Part shown: in pieces, positions 22,604-30,770 of the stretch
How positions within the stretch are numbered: position 1 is the stretch's first letter
Layout: each line of letters opens with the position of its first letter
Assembly: GCA_003599455.1 (NCBI GenBank)
Contig: QZKF01000037.1
Coordinates: 1-64,000, forward strand
Reading direction: 5' to 3'
Length of the DNA: 64,000 nucleotides
From: Comamonadaceae bacterium
Lineage (GTDB): Bacteria; Pseudomonadota; Gammaproteobacteria; Burkholderiales; Burkholderiaceae_C
The notes under the pieces: generated by a model
The model's input: the letters and a program-made list of their open reading frames with translations, nothing else
Database searches by the model: none
What the model was told of the DNA's origin: nothing
Program-made: the position numbers and the translations under genes

Positions 22604-23587
22604 TTGACCACCTCCCCCACCCCAACAGCCAGCCCTCTGGAGCTGATCCAGCCCGACATGCTGCGGGTTGATCAGGTCATCAGCGAACGCCTGACCACCG
22701 AGGTGCCCCTGGTTCGGGAGGTGGCTCAATACATTATTTCGGCCGGTGGCAAGCGCCTGCGCCCTGCCCTCCTGCTGCTGGTCAGCGGCGCGATCAACAG
22801 CCAGCACCCACAGCGCCACGCACTGGCCGCCGTGGTGGAGTTCATCCATACGGCCACTCTGCTGCACGACGATGTAGTGGACGAGTCCACCCTGCGCCGC
22901 GGCCGCGAAACCGCCAACGAGAAGTTCGGAAATGCCGCCAGTGTGCTGGTCGGCGACTTCCTCTACTCGCGGGCCTTCCAGATGATGGTGGACGTCAACG
23001 ACATGCGCGTGATGCAGGTGCTGTCGGATGCCACCAATGTGATTGCCGAAGGCGAGGTGCTGCAGCTGATGAACATGCACGACGCCGCCATCGACGAAGC
23101 GGCCTACCTGCGCGTGATCCGCTCCAAGACCGCCAAGCTGTTCGAGGCGAGCGCCCGACTCGCGCCCATCCTCGCGGGGTCGGACGCCCGCACAGAGGCG
23201 CTTTGCGCACAGTATGGCCAAGCGCTGGGAACCGCCTTTCAGGTGATCGACGACGTGCTGGACTATGAGGGCAGCGCGGAGGAGCTGGGTAAAAACCTGG
23301 GAGACGACTTGCGAGAGGGCAAGGTTACGCTGCCCATCATCTGCGCCTTGCGTGCCGGCTCCGAGCCGCAGAAGGCGCTGCTCCGACAGGCCATCGAGCA
23401 AGGTGACGTGGCCCATCTGGACGACATCCGCGACATCATCCTTCAAACGGGTGCACTGGACGCTGCGCGGTCCAGCGCACAAGCCGAGGCTCATCGGGCA
23501 ATCGATGCGGCCCGGGAGCTGCCGATCAATGCCTACAGCGCAGCTTTGCTACAATTGGCAGCTGGCCTGCTTGAGCGACGCTCTTGA
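22604..23587 (+). CDS. ispB: Octaprenyl diphosphate synthase IspB
   Basis: A 327-residue trans-polyprenyl diphosphate synthase that builds the ubiquinone side chain. The first aspartate-rich motif is in TATLLHDDVVDESTLRRG near residues 84-101, and the second in FQVIDDVLDYEG near 213-224. GGKRLRPALLLLVSGA and KTAKLFEAS are also conserved. The frame opens with TTG at 22604 (MTTSPTPTASPLELIQPDM). No ATG or GTG precedes it in frame and no ribosome site is visible, while an internal ATG at 22658 would remove the first 18 residues. Divergent from rplU, as in most betaproteobacteria. Confidence 0.93.
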   Translation: MTTSPTPTASPLELIQPDMLRVDQVISERLTTEVPLVREVAQYIISAGGKRLRPALLLLVSGAINSQHPQRHALAAVVEFIHTATLLHDDVVDESTLRRGRETANEKFGNAASVLVGDFLYSRAFQMMVDVNDMRVMQVLSDATNVIAEGEVLQLMNMHDAAIDEAAYLRVIRSKTAKLFEASARLAPILAGSDARTEALCAQYGQALGTAFQVIDDVLDYEGSAEELGKNLGDDLREGKVTLPIICALRAGSEPQKALLRQAIEQGDVAHLDDIRDIILQTGALDAARSSAQAEAHRAIDAARELPINAYSAALLQLAAGLLERRS

Positions 23588-23636
23588 CAAGCCGGAGGTG
23601 GTCAACGACCGCCAGACGATCGACCTCCGGGTCCAT

Positions 23637-23713
23637 CGGGGTGTAGCTTAGCCAGGTAGAGCGCTACGTTCGGGACGTAGAGGCCGGAGGTTCGAATCCT
23701 CTCACCCCGACCA
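23637..23713 (+). tRNA. tRNA-Pro, anticodon CGG
   Basis: The 77-base cloverleaf is complete. Acceptor CGGGGTG (23637-23643) pairs with CACCCCG (23703-23709), discriminator A and an encoded CCA end the gene. Anticodon stem CTACG/CGTAG encloses the loop TTCGGGA, giving anticodon CGG at 23671-23673, which reads CCG. The T-arm GGAGGTTCGAATCCTCT is standard. It lies 49 bases after ispB; an 8-bp inverted repeat (23592-23599 with 23623-23630) sits in between. Confidence 0.97.
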
Positions 23714-23873
23714 GATTCCCACTTCAAAGCACAACCGTTCAGGCCAGTACCAAGCCCGCCTGTAGCGTTTCGCGTCCTTGATACAACGCCCGACGCGGGG
23801 GAAACCGCGTTTTCGACACAAGTTGCCTCAATAGTGACGGGCAAGTCCTTGATTTACGATAGATTACAGGCCT

Positions 23874-25607
23874 ATGGCGTCTGTCGAAACCGCCCTCCAG
23901 GATACCCCCTCCATGGCATTGCCAGGCTTGGGGCGCGCGCTCGTGTCCGCCGGAAAGCTGGGGCAGAAGGCCGCTGAGGATCTCTACCGCAAGGCGCAGA
24001 GCGGACGCACGAGCTTCATCGCCGAATTGACCGGCTCGGGGGCGGTATCCCCATCGGATCTTGCGCACACCATGTCGGTGGCATTCGCTGCACCGCTGCT
24101 GGACCTTGACGCAATCGATGTCCAGCGGTTGCCCAGCGGCCTGCTCGATGCAAAGATTTGCGCGGACTACCGCATCGTGGTCTTGAGCAAGCGCAACAAC
24201 AGGCTGATGGTGGCCACCGCCGACCCGGCAGACCAGCAAGCCGCGGAAAAGATCAAGTTCGCGACCCAGATGGGTGTGGACTGGGTCATCGCCGAATACG
24301 ACAAGCTGAGCAAGCTGGTCGAGACGCAAACCGCCAGCGTCAACGACACGATGGACAACATCATCGGTGGCGACTTCGAGTTTGATGAGGTGGCCACTGA
24401 AACGGTGGTGACCGATACAAACGACAAGGCCTCCGAAGTCGATGACGCGCCGGTGGTCAAGTTCCTTCACAAGATGCTCATCGACGCATTCAACATGCGC
24501 GCGTCCGACCTTCACTTCGAGCCCTACGAGCACCAATACCGGGTGCGCTTCCGCGTGGACGGCGAGTTGCGCGAAATTGCGTCGCCTCCGATTGCGATCA
24601 AGGACAAGCTGGCCTCCCGCATCAAGGTGATTTCCCGCATGGACATCTCCGAGAAGCGGGTGCCCCAGGACGGTCGCATGAAGCTCAAGATCGGTCCTGA
24701 TCGGGTGATCGACTTCCGGGTGAGCACACTGCCCACGCTGTTCGGCGAAAAGATCGTGATCCGTATTCTGGATCCGAGCAGTGCCAAGGTGGGCATCGAC
24801 GCGCTGGGCTACGAGCCGGAAGAAAAAGAACGGCTCATGAATGCCATCGTCCGGCCCTACGGCATGGTGCTGGTGACGGGTCCCACGGGCTCGGGCAAGA
24901 CCGTGTCGCTCTACACCTGTCTGAACATCCTGAACAAGCCAGGGATCAACATCTCCACCGCGGAAGATCCTTCGGAAATCAACCTGCCCGGTGTCAATCA
25001 GGTCAACGTCAACGAAAAGGCAGGCCTCACCTTCGCGGCGGCACTCAAGGCATTTCTGCGCCAGGATCCCGACGTGATCATGGTCGGTGAGATTCGTGAC
25101 CTGGAAACGGCCGACATCTCGATCAAGGCCGCTCAAACCGGCCACATGGTGCTGTCGACCTTGCACACCAACGACGCGCCCACCACGCTGACACGGATGA
25201 TGAACATGGGCATACCCACGTTCAACATTGCCTCCAGTGTGATCCTGATCACTGCGCAACGGCTGGCCCGGCGCCTGTGCGCCACCTGCAAGGCGCCATT
25301 GGACGTGCCTCGCAAGGCACTGGTCGATGCGGGCTACAAGGCCGAGGATCTCGACGGCACTTGGACGCCTTACAAACCGGTGGGCTGCTCCGCTTGCAAC
25401 AACGGTTACAAAGGCCGCGTCGGCATCTACCAGGTCATGCCCATTTCGGAAGAGATCCAGCGCATCATCCTGCGCGGCGGCAGTGCGCTGGACATCGCCC
25501 AGCAAGCCAGCAAGGAAGGGGTTCGCACGTTGCGCGAATCGGGGCTGCTCAAGGTCAAGCTGGGCATGACTTCGCTGGAAGAAGTGCTCAGCGTGACCAA
25601 CGAGTGA
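23874..25607 (+). CDS. pilB: Type IV pilus assembly ATPase PilB
   Basis: A 577-residue hexameric ATPase that drives type IV pilus extension from the cytoplasmic face of the inner membrane. The N-terminal GSPII_E domain spans about 1-160. The ATPase core has Walker A TGPTGSGKTVSLY near 337-349, the Asp box EDPSEINLPGVNQ near 363, Walker B VGEIRDLETADISIKAA near 403 and the His box HMVLSTLHTND. The zinc tetracysteine is CATCKAP plus CSACNNGYKGR. The Asp box has Ser where Val is usual (EDPVE); this is probably harmless. First of pilB-pilC-pilD; the pilin gene is not in the window. Confidence 0.95.
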   Translation: MASVETALQDTPSMALPGLGRALVSAGKLGQKAAEDLYRKAQSGRTSFIAELTGSGAVSPSDLAHTMSVAFAAPLLDLDAIDVQRLPSGLLDAKICADYRIVVLSKRNNRLMVATADPADQQAAEKIKFATQMGVDWVIAEYDKLSKLVETQTASVNDTMDNIIGGDFEFDEVATETVVTDTNDKASEVDDAPVVKFLHKMLIDAFNMRASDLHFEPYEHQYRVRFRVDGELREIASPPIAIKDKLASRIKVISRMDISEKRVPQDGRMKLKIGPDRVIDFRVSTLPTLFGEKIVIRILDPSSAKVGIDALGYEPEEKERLMNAIVRPYGMVLVTGPTGSGKTVSLYTCLNILNKPGINISTAEDPSEINLPGVNQVNVNEKAGLTFAAALKAFLRQDPDVIMVGEIRDLETADISIKAAQTGHMVLSTLHTNDAPTTLTRMMNMGIPTFNIASSVILITAQRLARRLCATCKAPLDVPRKALVDAGYKAEDLDGTWTPYKPVGCSACNNGYKGRVGIYQVMPISEEIQRIILRGGSALDIAQQASKEGVRTLRESGLLKVKLGMTSLEEVLSVTNE

Positions 25608-25639
25608 CGCAGCCCTAGACACAAGCCTTAGAGGACACC

Positions 25640-26857
25640 ATGGCAACCGCAGTATCCAAAAGCATCAAGGACGTGGTCTTCGAGTGGGAAGGCAAGGACC
25701 GCAATGGCAAGACCGTGCGCGGCGAGACTCGGGCCGCTGGGGAGAATCAGGTGCTGGCGGCGTTGAGGCGCCAGGGCATCGTCCCGAGCAAGGTGAAGAA
25801 GCGCCGCATGAGCGCGGGCAAGCGGATCAAGCCGAAGGACATTGCGATCTTCACGCGCCAGTTGGCCACCATGATGAAAGCCGGTGTGCCGCTGTTGCAG
25901 GCTTTCGACATCGTGGGCCGTGGCAACCCCAATCCGAGCGTGACCAAGCTGCTCAACGACATCCGGACGGACGTGGAGACTGGTACGTCCCTGAGCGCTG
26001 CGTTCCGCAAGAACCCGCTGTACTTCGACAGCCTGTACTGCAACCTGGTGGAAGCGGGTGAAGCCGCCGGTATTCTGGAGGAGTTGCTCGACCGCCTGGC
26101 GACCTACATGGAAAAGACCGAGGCGCTCAAGTCCAAGATCAAGTCGGCCCTGATGTACCCGATCGCGGTGGTCATCGTGGCCTTCGTGGTGGTGGCGGTG
26201 ATCATGATCTTCGTGATCCCGTCTTTCAAAGAGGTCTTCAGATCGTTCGGTGCGGATCTGCCGGCCCCCACGCTGTTCGTGATCGCGATGAGCGAGTTCT
26301 TCACCGAGTACTGGTGGCTGATCTTTGGCGGCCTGGGTGGGGGATTCTATTTTTTCATGCAGGCCTGGCGGCGCAACGAAAAGGTTCAGCGCTTCATGGA
26401 CCGGCTGCTGCTCAAGTTGCCCATCTTCGGTGTGCTGATTGAAAAATCGGTCATCGCCCGCTGGACACGCACGCTCGCAACCATGTTTGCCGCGGGTGTG
26501 CCTCTGGTGGAAGCGCTCGACTCGGTGGGCGGCGCATCGGGCAATTCGGTCTACTCGATCGCCACCGAGCGCATCCAGCAGGAGGTCTCCACGGGTACCA
26601 GCCTGACCAACGCCATGACCAATGCCAACATCTTCCCCTCCATGGTGCTGCAGATGTGCGCCATCGGTGAAGAATCGGGGTCGATCGACCACATGCTGGG
26701 CAAGGCGGCCGACTTCTACGAGGCCGAGGTCGATGACATGGTCGCAGGCATCTCCAGCCTGATGGAACCCATCATCATCGTGGTGTTGGGCACCGTCATC
26801 GGCGGCATTGTGGTGTCGATGTACCTCCCCATCTTCAAACTGGGTCAGGTGGTTTGA
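25640..26857 (+). CDS. pilC: Type IV pilus inner-membrane platform protein PilC
   Basis: A 405-residue polytopic membrane protein with two GspF repeats (about 68-190 and 270-395). Each carries the pattern TRQLATMMKAGVPLLQAFD or TRTLATMFAAGVPLVEALDS, and three membrane helices are visible near 168-192, 218-242 and 375-398. It forms the platform on which PilB and PilT act. The ATG at 25640 has AGAGGA upstream; the pilB stop is 32 bases before. The TGA overlaps the pilD ATG. Confidence 0.95.
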   Translation: MATAVSKSIKDVVFEWEGKDRNGKTVRGETRAAGENQVLAALRRQGIVPSKVKKRRMSAGKRIKPKDIAIFTRQLATMMKAGVPLLQAFDIVGRGNPNPSVTKLLNDIRTDVETGTSLSAAFRKNPLYFDSLYCNLVEAGEAAGILEELLDRLATYMEKTEALKSKIKSALMYPIAVVIVAFVVVAVIMIFVIPSFKEVFRSFGADLPAPTLFVIAMSEFFTEYWWLIFGGLGGGFYFFMQAWRRNEKVQRFMDRLLLKLPIFGVLIEKSVIARWTRTLATMFAAGVPLVEALDSVGGASGNSVYSIATERIQQEVSTGTSLTNAMTNANIFPSMVLQMCAIGEESGSIDHMLGKAADFYEAEVDDMVAGISSLMEPIIIVVLGTVIGGIVVSMYLPIFKLGQVV

Positions 26858-27714
26858 TGCTCGAGGCGGGAGCGCCGGGCGCGGCGCTGTTGGGCTTGCT
26901 CGGTTTGCTGGTGGGCAGCTTCCTCAATGTGGTGATCCACCGCTTGCCCAAGATGATGGAGTTGCGCTGGGCGGCCGAATGTGCCGATCTGCACGGCGAC
27001 GAAAAAGCAGCACCCGCAACTGCACAGGCGGCGCCGTTCAATCTGATGGTCCCGCGGTCGCGCTGTCCGCATTGCGGCCATGAGATCCGCTGGTTCGAAA
27101 ACATCCCCGTGTTCAGCTATCTGGCCCTGCGGGGCAAGTGCAGTCAATGCGCTGCACCGATCAGCTTGCGCTACCCGGCGGTGGAGCTGACCAGCGCCGC
27201 CCTGTTTGCCTGGTGCGGATGGCAGTGGGGCCTGGGCTGGGAAGCGCTGGCCTGGTGCGGCTTTTCGGCCGCGGTGCTGGCGCTGGCGTGCATCGATTGG
27301 GACACCACGCTGCTGCCCGATGACATCACCCTGCCCTTGCTGTGGGCGGGCCTGTGCGCGGCCGCATTGCGCCTGACCGACACCGCCCTGCCCGACGCCC
27401 TTTGGGGTGCGGTGGCGGGCTATCTCTCGCTGTGGCTGGTCTACTGGGCGTTCAAGCTGGTCACTGGTAAGGAAGGCATGGGCTACGGTGACTTCAAGCT
27501 CTTCGCTGCATTCGGCGCCTGGTTCGGCTGGCAGGCGCTGATCCCGGTGATCCTGATGGCCTCGGTCATTGGTGCGGTGATCGGCATCGCCATCAAACTC
27601 AAAGGCGAGCTGCGCGATGGGGGGTACGTGCCCTTCGGCCCGTTCCTCGCACTCGCCGGGCTGACCTCGATGATCTTCGGCCCCACGGCCATTCTGGCCG
27701 CCATCGGCCTGTGA
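26857..27714 (+). CDS. pilD: Prepilin peptidase / N-methyltransferase PilD
   Basis: A 285-residue bifunctional aspartic protease of the inner membrane that cleaves type IV prepilin leaders and methylates the new N-terminus. The cytoplasmic domain has two CxxC pairs (Cys70/73 in CPHCGHEI and Cys95/98 in CSQCAAPI), characteristic of bifunctional enzymes. The catalytic aspartates lie in CIDWDTTLLPDD near 147 and in GMGYGDFKLFAAFG near 211. GSFLNVVIHRLP near 20-31 is conserved. The ATG at 26857 overlaps the pilC stop by one base. It precedes coaE with a four-base overlap. Confidence 0.95.
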   Translation: MLEAGAPGAALLGLLGLLVGSFLNVVIHRLPKMMELRWAAECADLHGDEKAAPATAQAAPFNLMVPRSRCPHCGHEIRWFENIPVFSYLALRGKCSQCAAPISLRYPAVELTSAALFAWCGWQWGLGWEALAWCGFSAAVLALACIDWDTTLLPDDITLPLLWAGLCAAALRLTDTALPDALWGAVAGYLSLWLVYWAFKLVTGKEGMGYGDFKLFAAFGAWFGWQALIPVILMASVIGAVIGIAIKLKGELRDGGYVPFGPFLALAGLTSMIFGPTAILAAIGL

Positions 27715-28322
27715 GCCTGCCTGCGCGCCCTCCCTTGCGGCTGGGCCTCACCGGGGGCATCGGCAGTGGCAAGAGCACGCTGGCGCGCCTGCTGCAAGCA
27801 CATGGTGCAGGCGTGATCGATGCCGACGCGATTGCCCGCCGCTGCACCGAAGCGGGCGGCGCTGCGATCCCCGCCATCGAACAGACCTTCGGCCCCGGCT
27901 TCCTCGACGCGGAAGGCGCGCTCGACAGGCAGCGCATGCGCGAGCACGTGTTCGCACAACCGGAAGCGCGTCGCACCCTGGAGCGCATCGTCCATCCCCT
28001 GGTCGCGACCGAGATTCGGCGCCAGGCGCAAGCGTCCACCGCAGCCTGCCTGGTGTTTGACGTCCCCTTGCTGGTAGAGTCGCCGCGCTGGCGACCCCAG
28101 CTGGACCGCGTGCTGGTGGTCGACTGTTCTCCGGCCACGCAGGTGCGGCGCGTGAACGCACGCAGCGGCTGGGACGCCGCCACCACCGAGGCGGTGATGC
28201 GCAACCAGAGCCCCCGCACGCTGCGCTTGGCCGCGGCCGATCTGGTGGTGTTCAACGACACGGACGACCTCGACAGCCTTGAGCACGCTGCACAGGCGCT
28301 CGCCGATCGGTTCGGGCTATGA
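27711..28322 (+). CDS. coaE: Dephospho-CoA kinase
   Basis: A 203-residue P-loop kinase catalysing the last step of coenzyme A synthesis. The P-loop is LGLTGGIGSGKSTLARLL near residues 11-28, followed by VIDADAIARRCTE, RMREHVFAQPEARRTLERIVHP and VFDVPLLVES. The start is GTG at 27711, overlapping the pilD TGA (GTGA); no in-frame ATG precedes the P-loop. Located downstream of pilD as in many beta- and gammaproteobacteria, although the function is unrelated to pili. Confidence 0.95.
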   Translation: MSLPARPPLRLGLTGGIGSGKSTLARLLQAHGAGVIDADAIARRCTEAGGAAIPAIEQTFGPGFLDAEGALDRQRMREHVFAQPEARRTLERIVHPLVATEIRRQAQASTAACLVFDVPLLVESPRWRPQLDRVLVVDCSPATQVRRVNARSGWDAATTEAVMRNQSPRTLRLAAADLVVFNDTDDLDSLEHAAQALADRFGL

Positions 28323-28364
28323 TGAAGCCCCACCCGCTGCCCCGCCTTGCGACCTCCCGCTGCC

Positions 28365-29120
28365 GTGATCCTGTACGACTACCCATTCAACGAACGCATT
28401 CGCACCTACCTGCGGCTTGAACAGTTGTTCCGCCGCATGGTGGAACTGGTGCCACGCAGCCACCCACTGGACCATCACTACGCGATCCAGACCATCTTCG
28501 AGATCATGGATGTCGCGGCGCGCGCCGACATGAAGTCGGATGTGCTCAAGGACCTCGACCGGCACAAGCAGCAACTCATCGGCTTCCGCGGCAATCCGAT
28601 GATTTCAGAACAGGCGCTTGACGAGGTCATTCAGAAGCTTGAGGACTGCTTTACCCAGTTGAACCAGATGACCGGCAAGACCGGCCAGGCACTGACCGAA
28701 AACGACTGGCTCATGAGCATCCGCAGCCGCATCGGCATTCCGGGCGGCACCTGCGAATTCGATCTGCCCGCGTACTATCACTGGCAGCATCGCAGTGCCG
28801 AGGAACGCAGGGCCGACCTGCATCGCTGGTCGGTGCCGCTCGCGCCGCTGGCCGAATCCATCGTGCAGTTGCTCAAGATGCTGCGCGAGTCGGGCTCGGC
28901 ACAGAAGGTGGTGGCGCCGGGTGGGCAGTTTCAGCTGACGCTGCCCCAGGGCCGCAGCTTCCAGCTGCTGCGCCTGCGCATCGACCCTGCACTGGGCCTC
29001 ATGCCCGAAATCAGCGGCAACCGGCTGATGCTCTCGGTGCGCCTGATGCGCCACGGCGAAGACGACCGCCTGCACCCGGCACAGGAAGATGCCGCGTTCG
29101 AGTTGACCCTCTGCGCCTGA
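28365..29120 (+). CDS. zapD: Cell division protein ZapD
   Basis: A 251-residue ZapD (DUF1342) protein that cross-links FtsZ protofilaments in the Z-ring. I chose the GTG at 28365, which gives the family N-terminus [19 protein letters not shown]; a TTG 18 bases earlier is possible but non-canonical. Conserved segments include [52 protein letters not shown] sequence and a C-terminal beta domain. Soluble and cytoplasmic. It follows coaE and precedes yacG by 8 bases, the usual coaE-zapD-yacG order. Confidence 0.93.
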   Translation: MILYDYPFNERIRTYLRLEQLFRRMVELVPRSHPLDHHYAIQTIFEIMDVAARADMKSDVLKDLDRHKQQLIGFRGNPMISEQALDEVIQKLEDCFTQLNQMTGKTGQALTENDWLMSIRSRIGIPGGTCEFDLPAYYHWQHRSAEERRADLHRWSVPLAPLAESIVQLLKMLRESGSAQKVVAPGGQFQLTLPQGRSFQLLRLRIDPALGLMPEISGNRLMLSVRLMRHGEDDRLHPAQEDAAFELTLCA

Positions 29121-29128
29121 GGTCGGAC

Positions 29129-29332
29129 ATGGACGCGAGCGCCGCGGACACCCCCGTCAAGACCGTGCGTTGCCCCACGTGCGGCGGCCCCAGCGTATAC
29201 GCGCCGAGCAACGTCTACCGGCCGTTCTGCAGCGAGCGCTGCAAGCTCACGGACCTGGGCGCATGGGCGAGTGAAAGCTTCAAGCTGCCGGAAAAGGAAG
29301 GCCAGAGCGATCCTGACTTCGAGCAGAGCTGA
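29129..29332 (+). CDS. yacG: DNA gyrase inhibitor YacG, zinc-binding
   Basis: A 67-residue zinc protein. The four cysteine ligands are in [10 protein letters not shown] near residues 14-23 and [15 protein letters not shown] near 33-47, exactly as in YacG, which binds GyrB and inhibits gyrase. The C-terminus is acidic and presumably flexible. The ATG at 29129 lies 8 bases after zapD. It converges with mutT across about 30 bases; no terminator is obvious. Confidence 0.93.
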   Translation: MDASAADTPVKTVRCPTCGGPSVYAPSNVYRPFCSERCKLTDLGAWASESFKLPEKEGQSDPDFEQS

Positions 29333-29361
29333 GGCGCTGGTTGCTGCGGCCCGGCAAGCCC

Positions 29362-29814
29362 TTACCCAGCCTGCTCGGCCGCCAGCCAATCCAGCACTGG
29401 CACGGTGCCCGCCAGCACCGGAGCGCAGGTCACCGGCAGCGTCTGCCAGCCGAAGTGCTGCCCCTCCCGCATCTGCAATTCGCCGGTCCAGTGGTAGACC
29501 TTGCAGAAATGCAGCCGCACCAAGGCGTGCGGATAGTCCACGAGCGTGACTTTCCAGGCGTGCGCGGCGCCGATGGTCAGGCCGATTTCCTCGTGCAGTT
29601 CGCGTCGCAGCGCCTGCTCCACCGTTTCACCGGCTTCCAGCTTGCCGCCCGGAAACTCCCAGTAGCCCGCATAGACCTTGCCCTCGGGGCGCGAGGTCAG
29701 CAGGAACCTGCCATCGGGCGCGATCAGCACACCCACGGCCACGTCGACCACCGGCCGGTCGCTCGGCCGGGGATCGCCGTGATCGGCATCGACCACCAGC
29801 ACCGGCTTGTTCAT
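29362..29814 (-). CDS. Nudix hydrolase, MutT-like 8-oxo-dGTP diphosphatase
   Basis: A 150-residue Nudix hydrolase. The Nudix box starts at GGKLEAGETVEQALRRELHE (residues 56-75) and ends EIGL. It follows EFP as in MutT; PEGKVYAGYWEFPGGK is the typical preceding segment. MutT sanitises the nucleotide pool by hydrolysing 8-oxo-dGTP; substrate preference is inferred from family resemblance. The ATG at 29814 overlaps the stop of the DUF815 ATPase gene by four bases (ATGA), so the two are translationally coupled. Confidence 0.88.
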   Translation of the reverse strand: MNKPVLVVDADHGDPRPSDRPVVDVAVGVLIAPDGRFLLTSRPEGKVYAGYWEFPGGKLEAGETVEQALRRELHEEIGLTIGAAHAWKVTLVDYPHALVRLHFCKVYHWTGELQMREGQHFGWQTLPVTCAPVLAGTVPVLDWLAAEQAG

Positions 29815-30689
29815 GCCCGGGTCGCGTGGGTGCCCGCGTAGTCGCGCGCGAACTGGTAGGCCACGCGGCCGCTGCGCGATCCGCGCTCCAGCGCCCACAC
29901 CAGCGCGAGCGGGCGCGCCGCTTCAATGTCGGCACGGCCAACCCCGAACGAGGACAGCCACTGGGCCACGATGGTGAGGTACTCGTCCTGGCTGAAGGGA
30001 TAGAAGCTCACCCACAGGCCAAAGCGTTCCGACAGGGAAATCTTCTCTTCGACCACCTCGCCCGGGTGGACCTCACCTTCGGCGGTGTGCGTGTAGCTGA
30101 GGTTTTCCTTCATGTACTCGGGCAACAGGTGGCGGCGGTTGCTGGTGGCGTAGATCAGCACGTTGGGGCTTGCGGCCGAGACCGAGCCATCCAGGATGGA
30201 CTTCAACGCCTTGTAGCCCGGCTCACCGTCTTCAAAGCTCAGGTCGTCGCAAAACACGATGAAACGCTCGGGCCGCTCGGCCACCACGTCCACGATGTCG
30301 GGCAGGTCGACGAGATCGGACTTGTCCACCTCGATCAGGCGCAGGCCCTGTGGCGCGAACTCGTTGAGACAGGCGCGCACCAGCGAGGACTTCCCGGTGC
30401 CGCGCGCGCCGGTCAGCAACACGTTGTTAGCTGGTAAGCCCTGCACGAACTGCAGGGTGTTGCGCTGGATCTTGTCTTTCTGCCCCTCGATCTCCTGCAG
30501 ATCCGCCAGGCGCATCGCACCCACGTGGCGCACCGGCTCCAGCACGCCGTGGCCGCTGCTGCGCTTGCGGTAGCGCCAGGCCACGGCAGCGGACCAGTCG
30601 GGCGCGGACATCGGCTGCGGCAGCACCGCCTCGATGCGGCTGATGAGCTGTTCGGCCCGCTGCAGAAGCCGTTCAAAGTGCTCGTTCAT
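29811..30689 (-). CDS. DUF815 family P-loop ATPase
   Basis: A 292-residue ATPase of the DUF815 family. Walker A is LLTGARGTGKSSLVRA near residues 91-106, Walker B FIVFCDDLSFEDGE near 143-156, and sensor 1 VLIYATSNRRHLLP near 175. A stretch with EEKISLSERFGLWVSFYPFSQDEY is diagnostic of the family. Its fold is AAA+-like and its cellular role is not established. The N-terminal 60 residues are predicted helical. The downstream mutT overlaps it by four bases; argJ lies 81 bases upstream. A nucleotide-pool or repair link is only a guess from this coupling. Confidence 0.88.
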   Translation of the reverse strand: MNEHFERLLQRAEQLISRIEAVLPQPMSAPDWSAAVAWRYRKRSSGHGVLEPVRHVGAMRLADLQEIEGQKDKIQRNTLQFVQGLPANNVLLTGARGTGKSSLVRACLNEFAPQGLRLIEVDKSDLVDLPDIVDVVAERPERFIVFCDDLSFEDGEPGYKALKSILDGSVSAASPNVLIYATSNRRHLLPEYMKENLSYTHTAEGEVHPGEVVEEKISLSERFGLWVSFYPFSQDEYLTIVAQWLSSFGVGRADIEAARPLALVWALERGSRSGRVAYQFARDYAGTHATRA

Positions 30690-30770
30690 GCGCGGCCTCC
30701 CGCAGGGCCACCCCTAGGGAAGGCCAGCCCCCTCGAGGGGCAGTGACCCGCGCAGCGGTGGAGCGTGGGG
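30690..30770. repeat. Palindromic intergenic element, possible Comamonadaceae dispersed repeat
   Basis: The 81-base spacer between the DUF815 and argJ genes contains a 12-base perfect palindrome CCCCTCGAGGGG (30729-30740) followed by GCAGTGACCCGCGCAG and GAGCGTGGGG. A similar word order recurs between genes in Comamonadaceae genomes, to my recollection. Only one copy is in this window, so the repeat status is unproven. It may act as an mRNA 3' end after argJ. Confidence 0.35.

Noticed and set aside
23637..23713. tRNA-Pro 3' end as an integration site
   Set aside because: No second copy of the tRNA end and no integrase gene is present in the window; pil genes follow as in related genomes.
23728..23873. 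A sigma54 promoter before pilB
   Set aside because: No GG-N10-GC element at -24/-12 could be found; only weak sigma70-like words occur.
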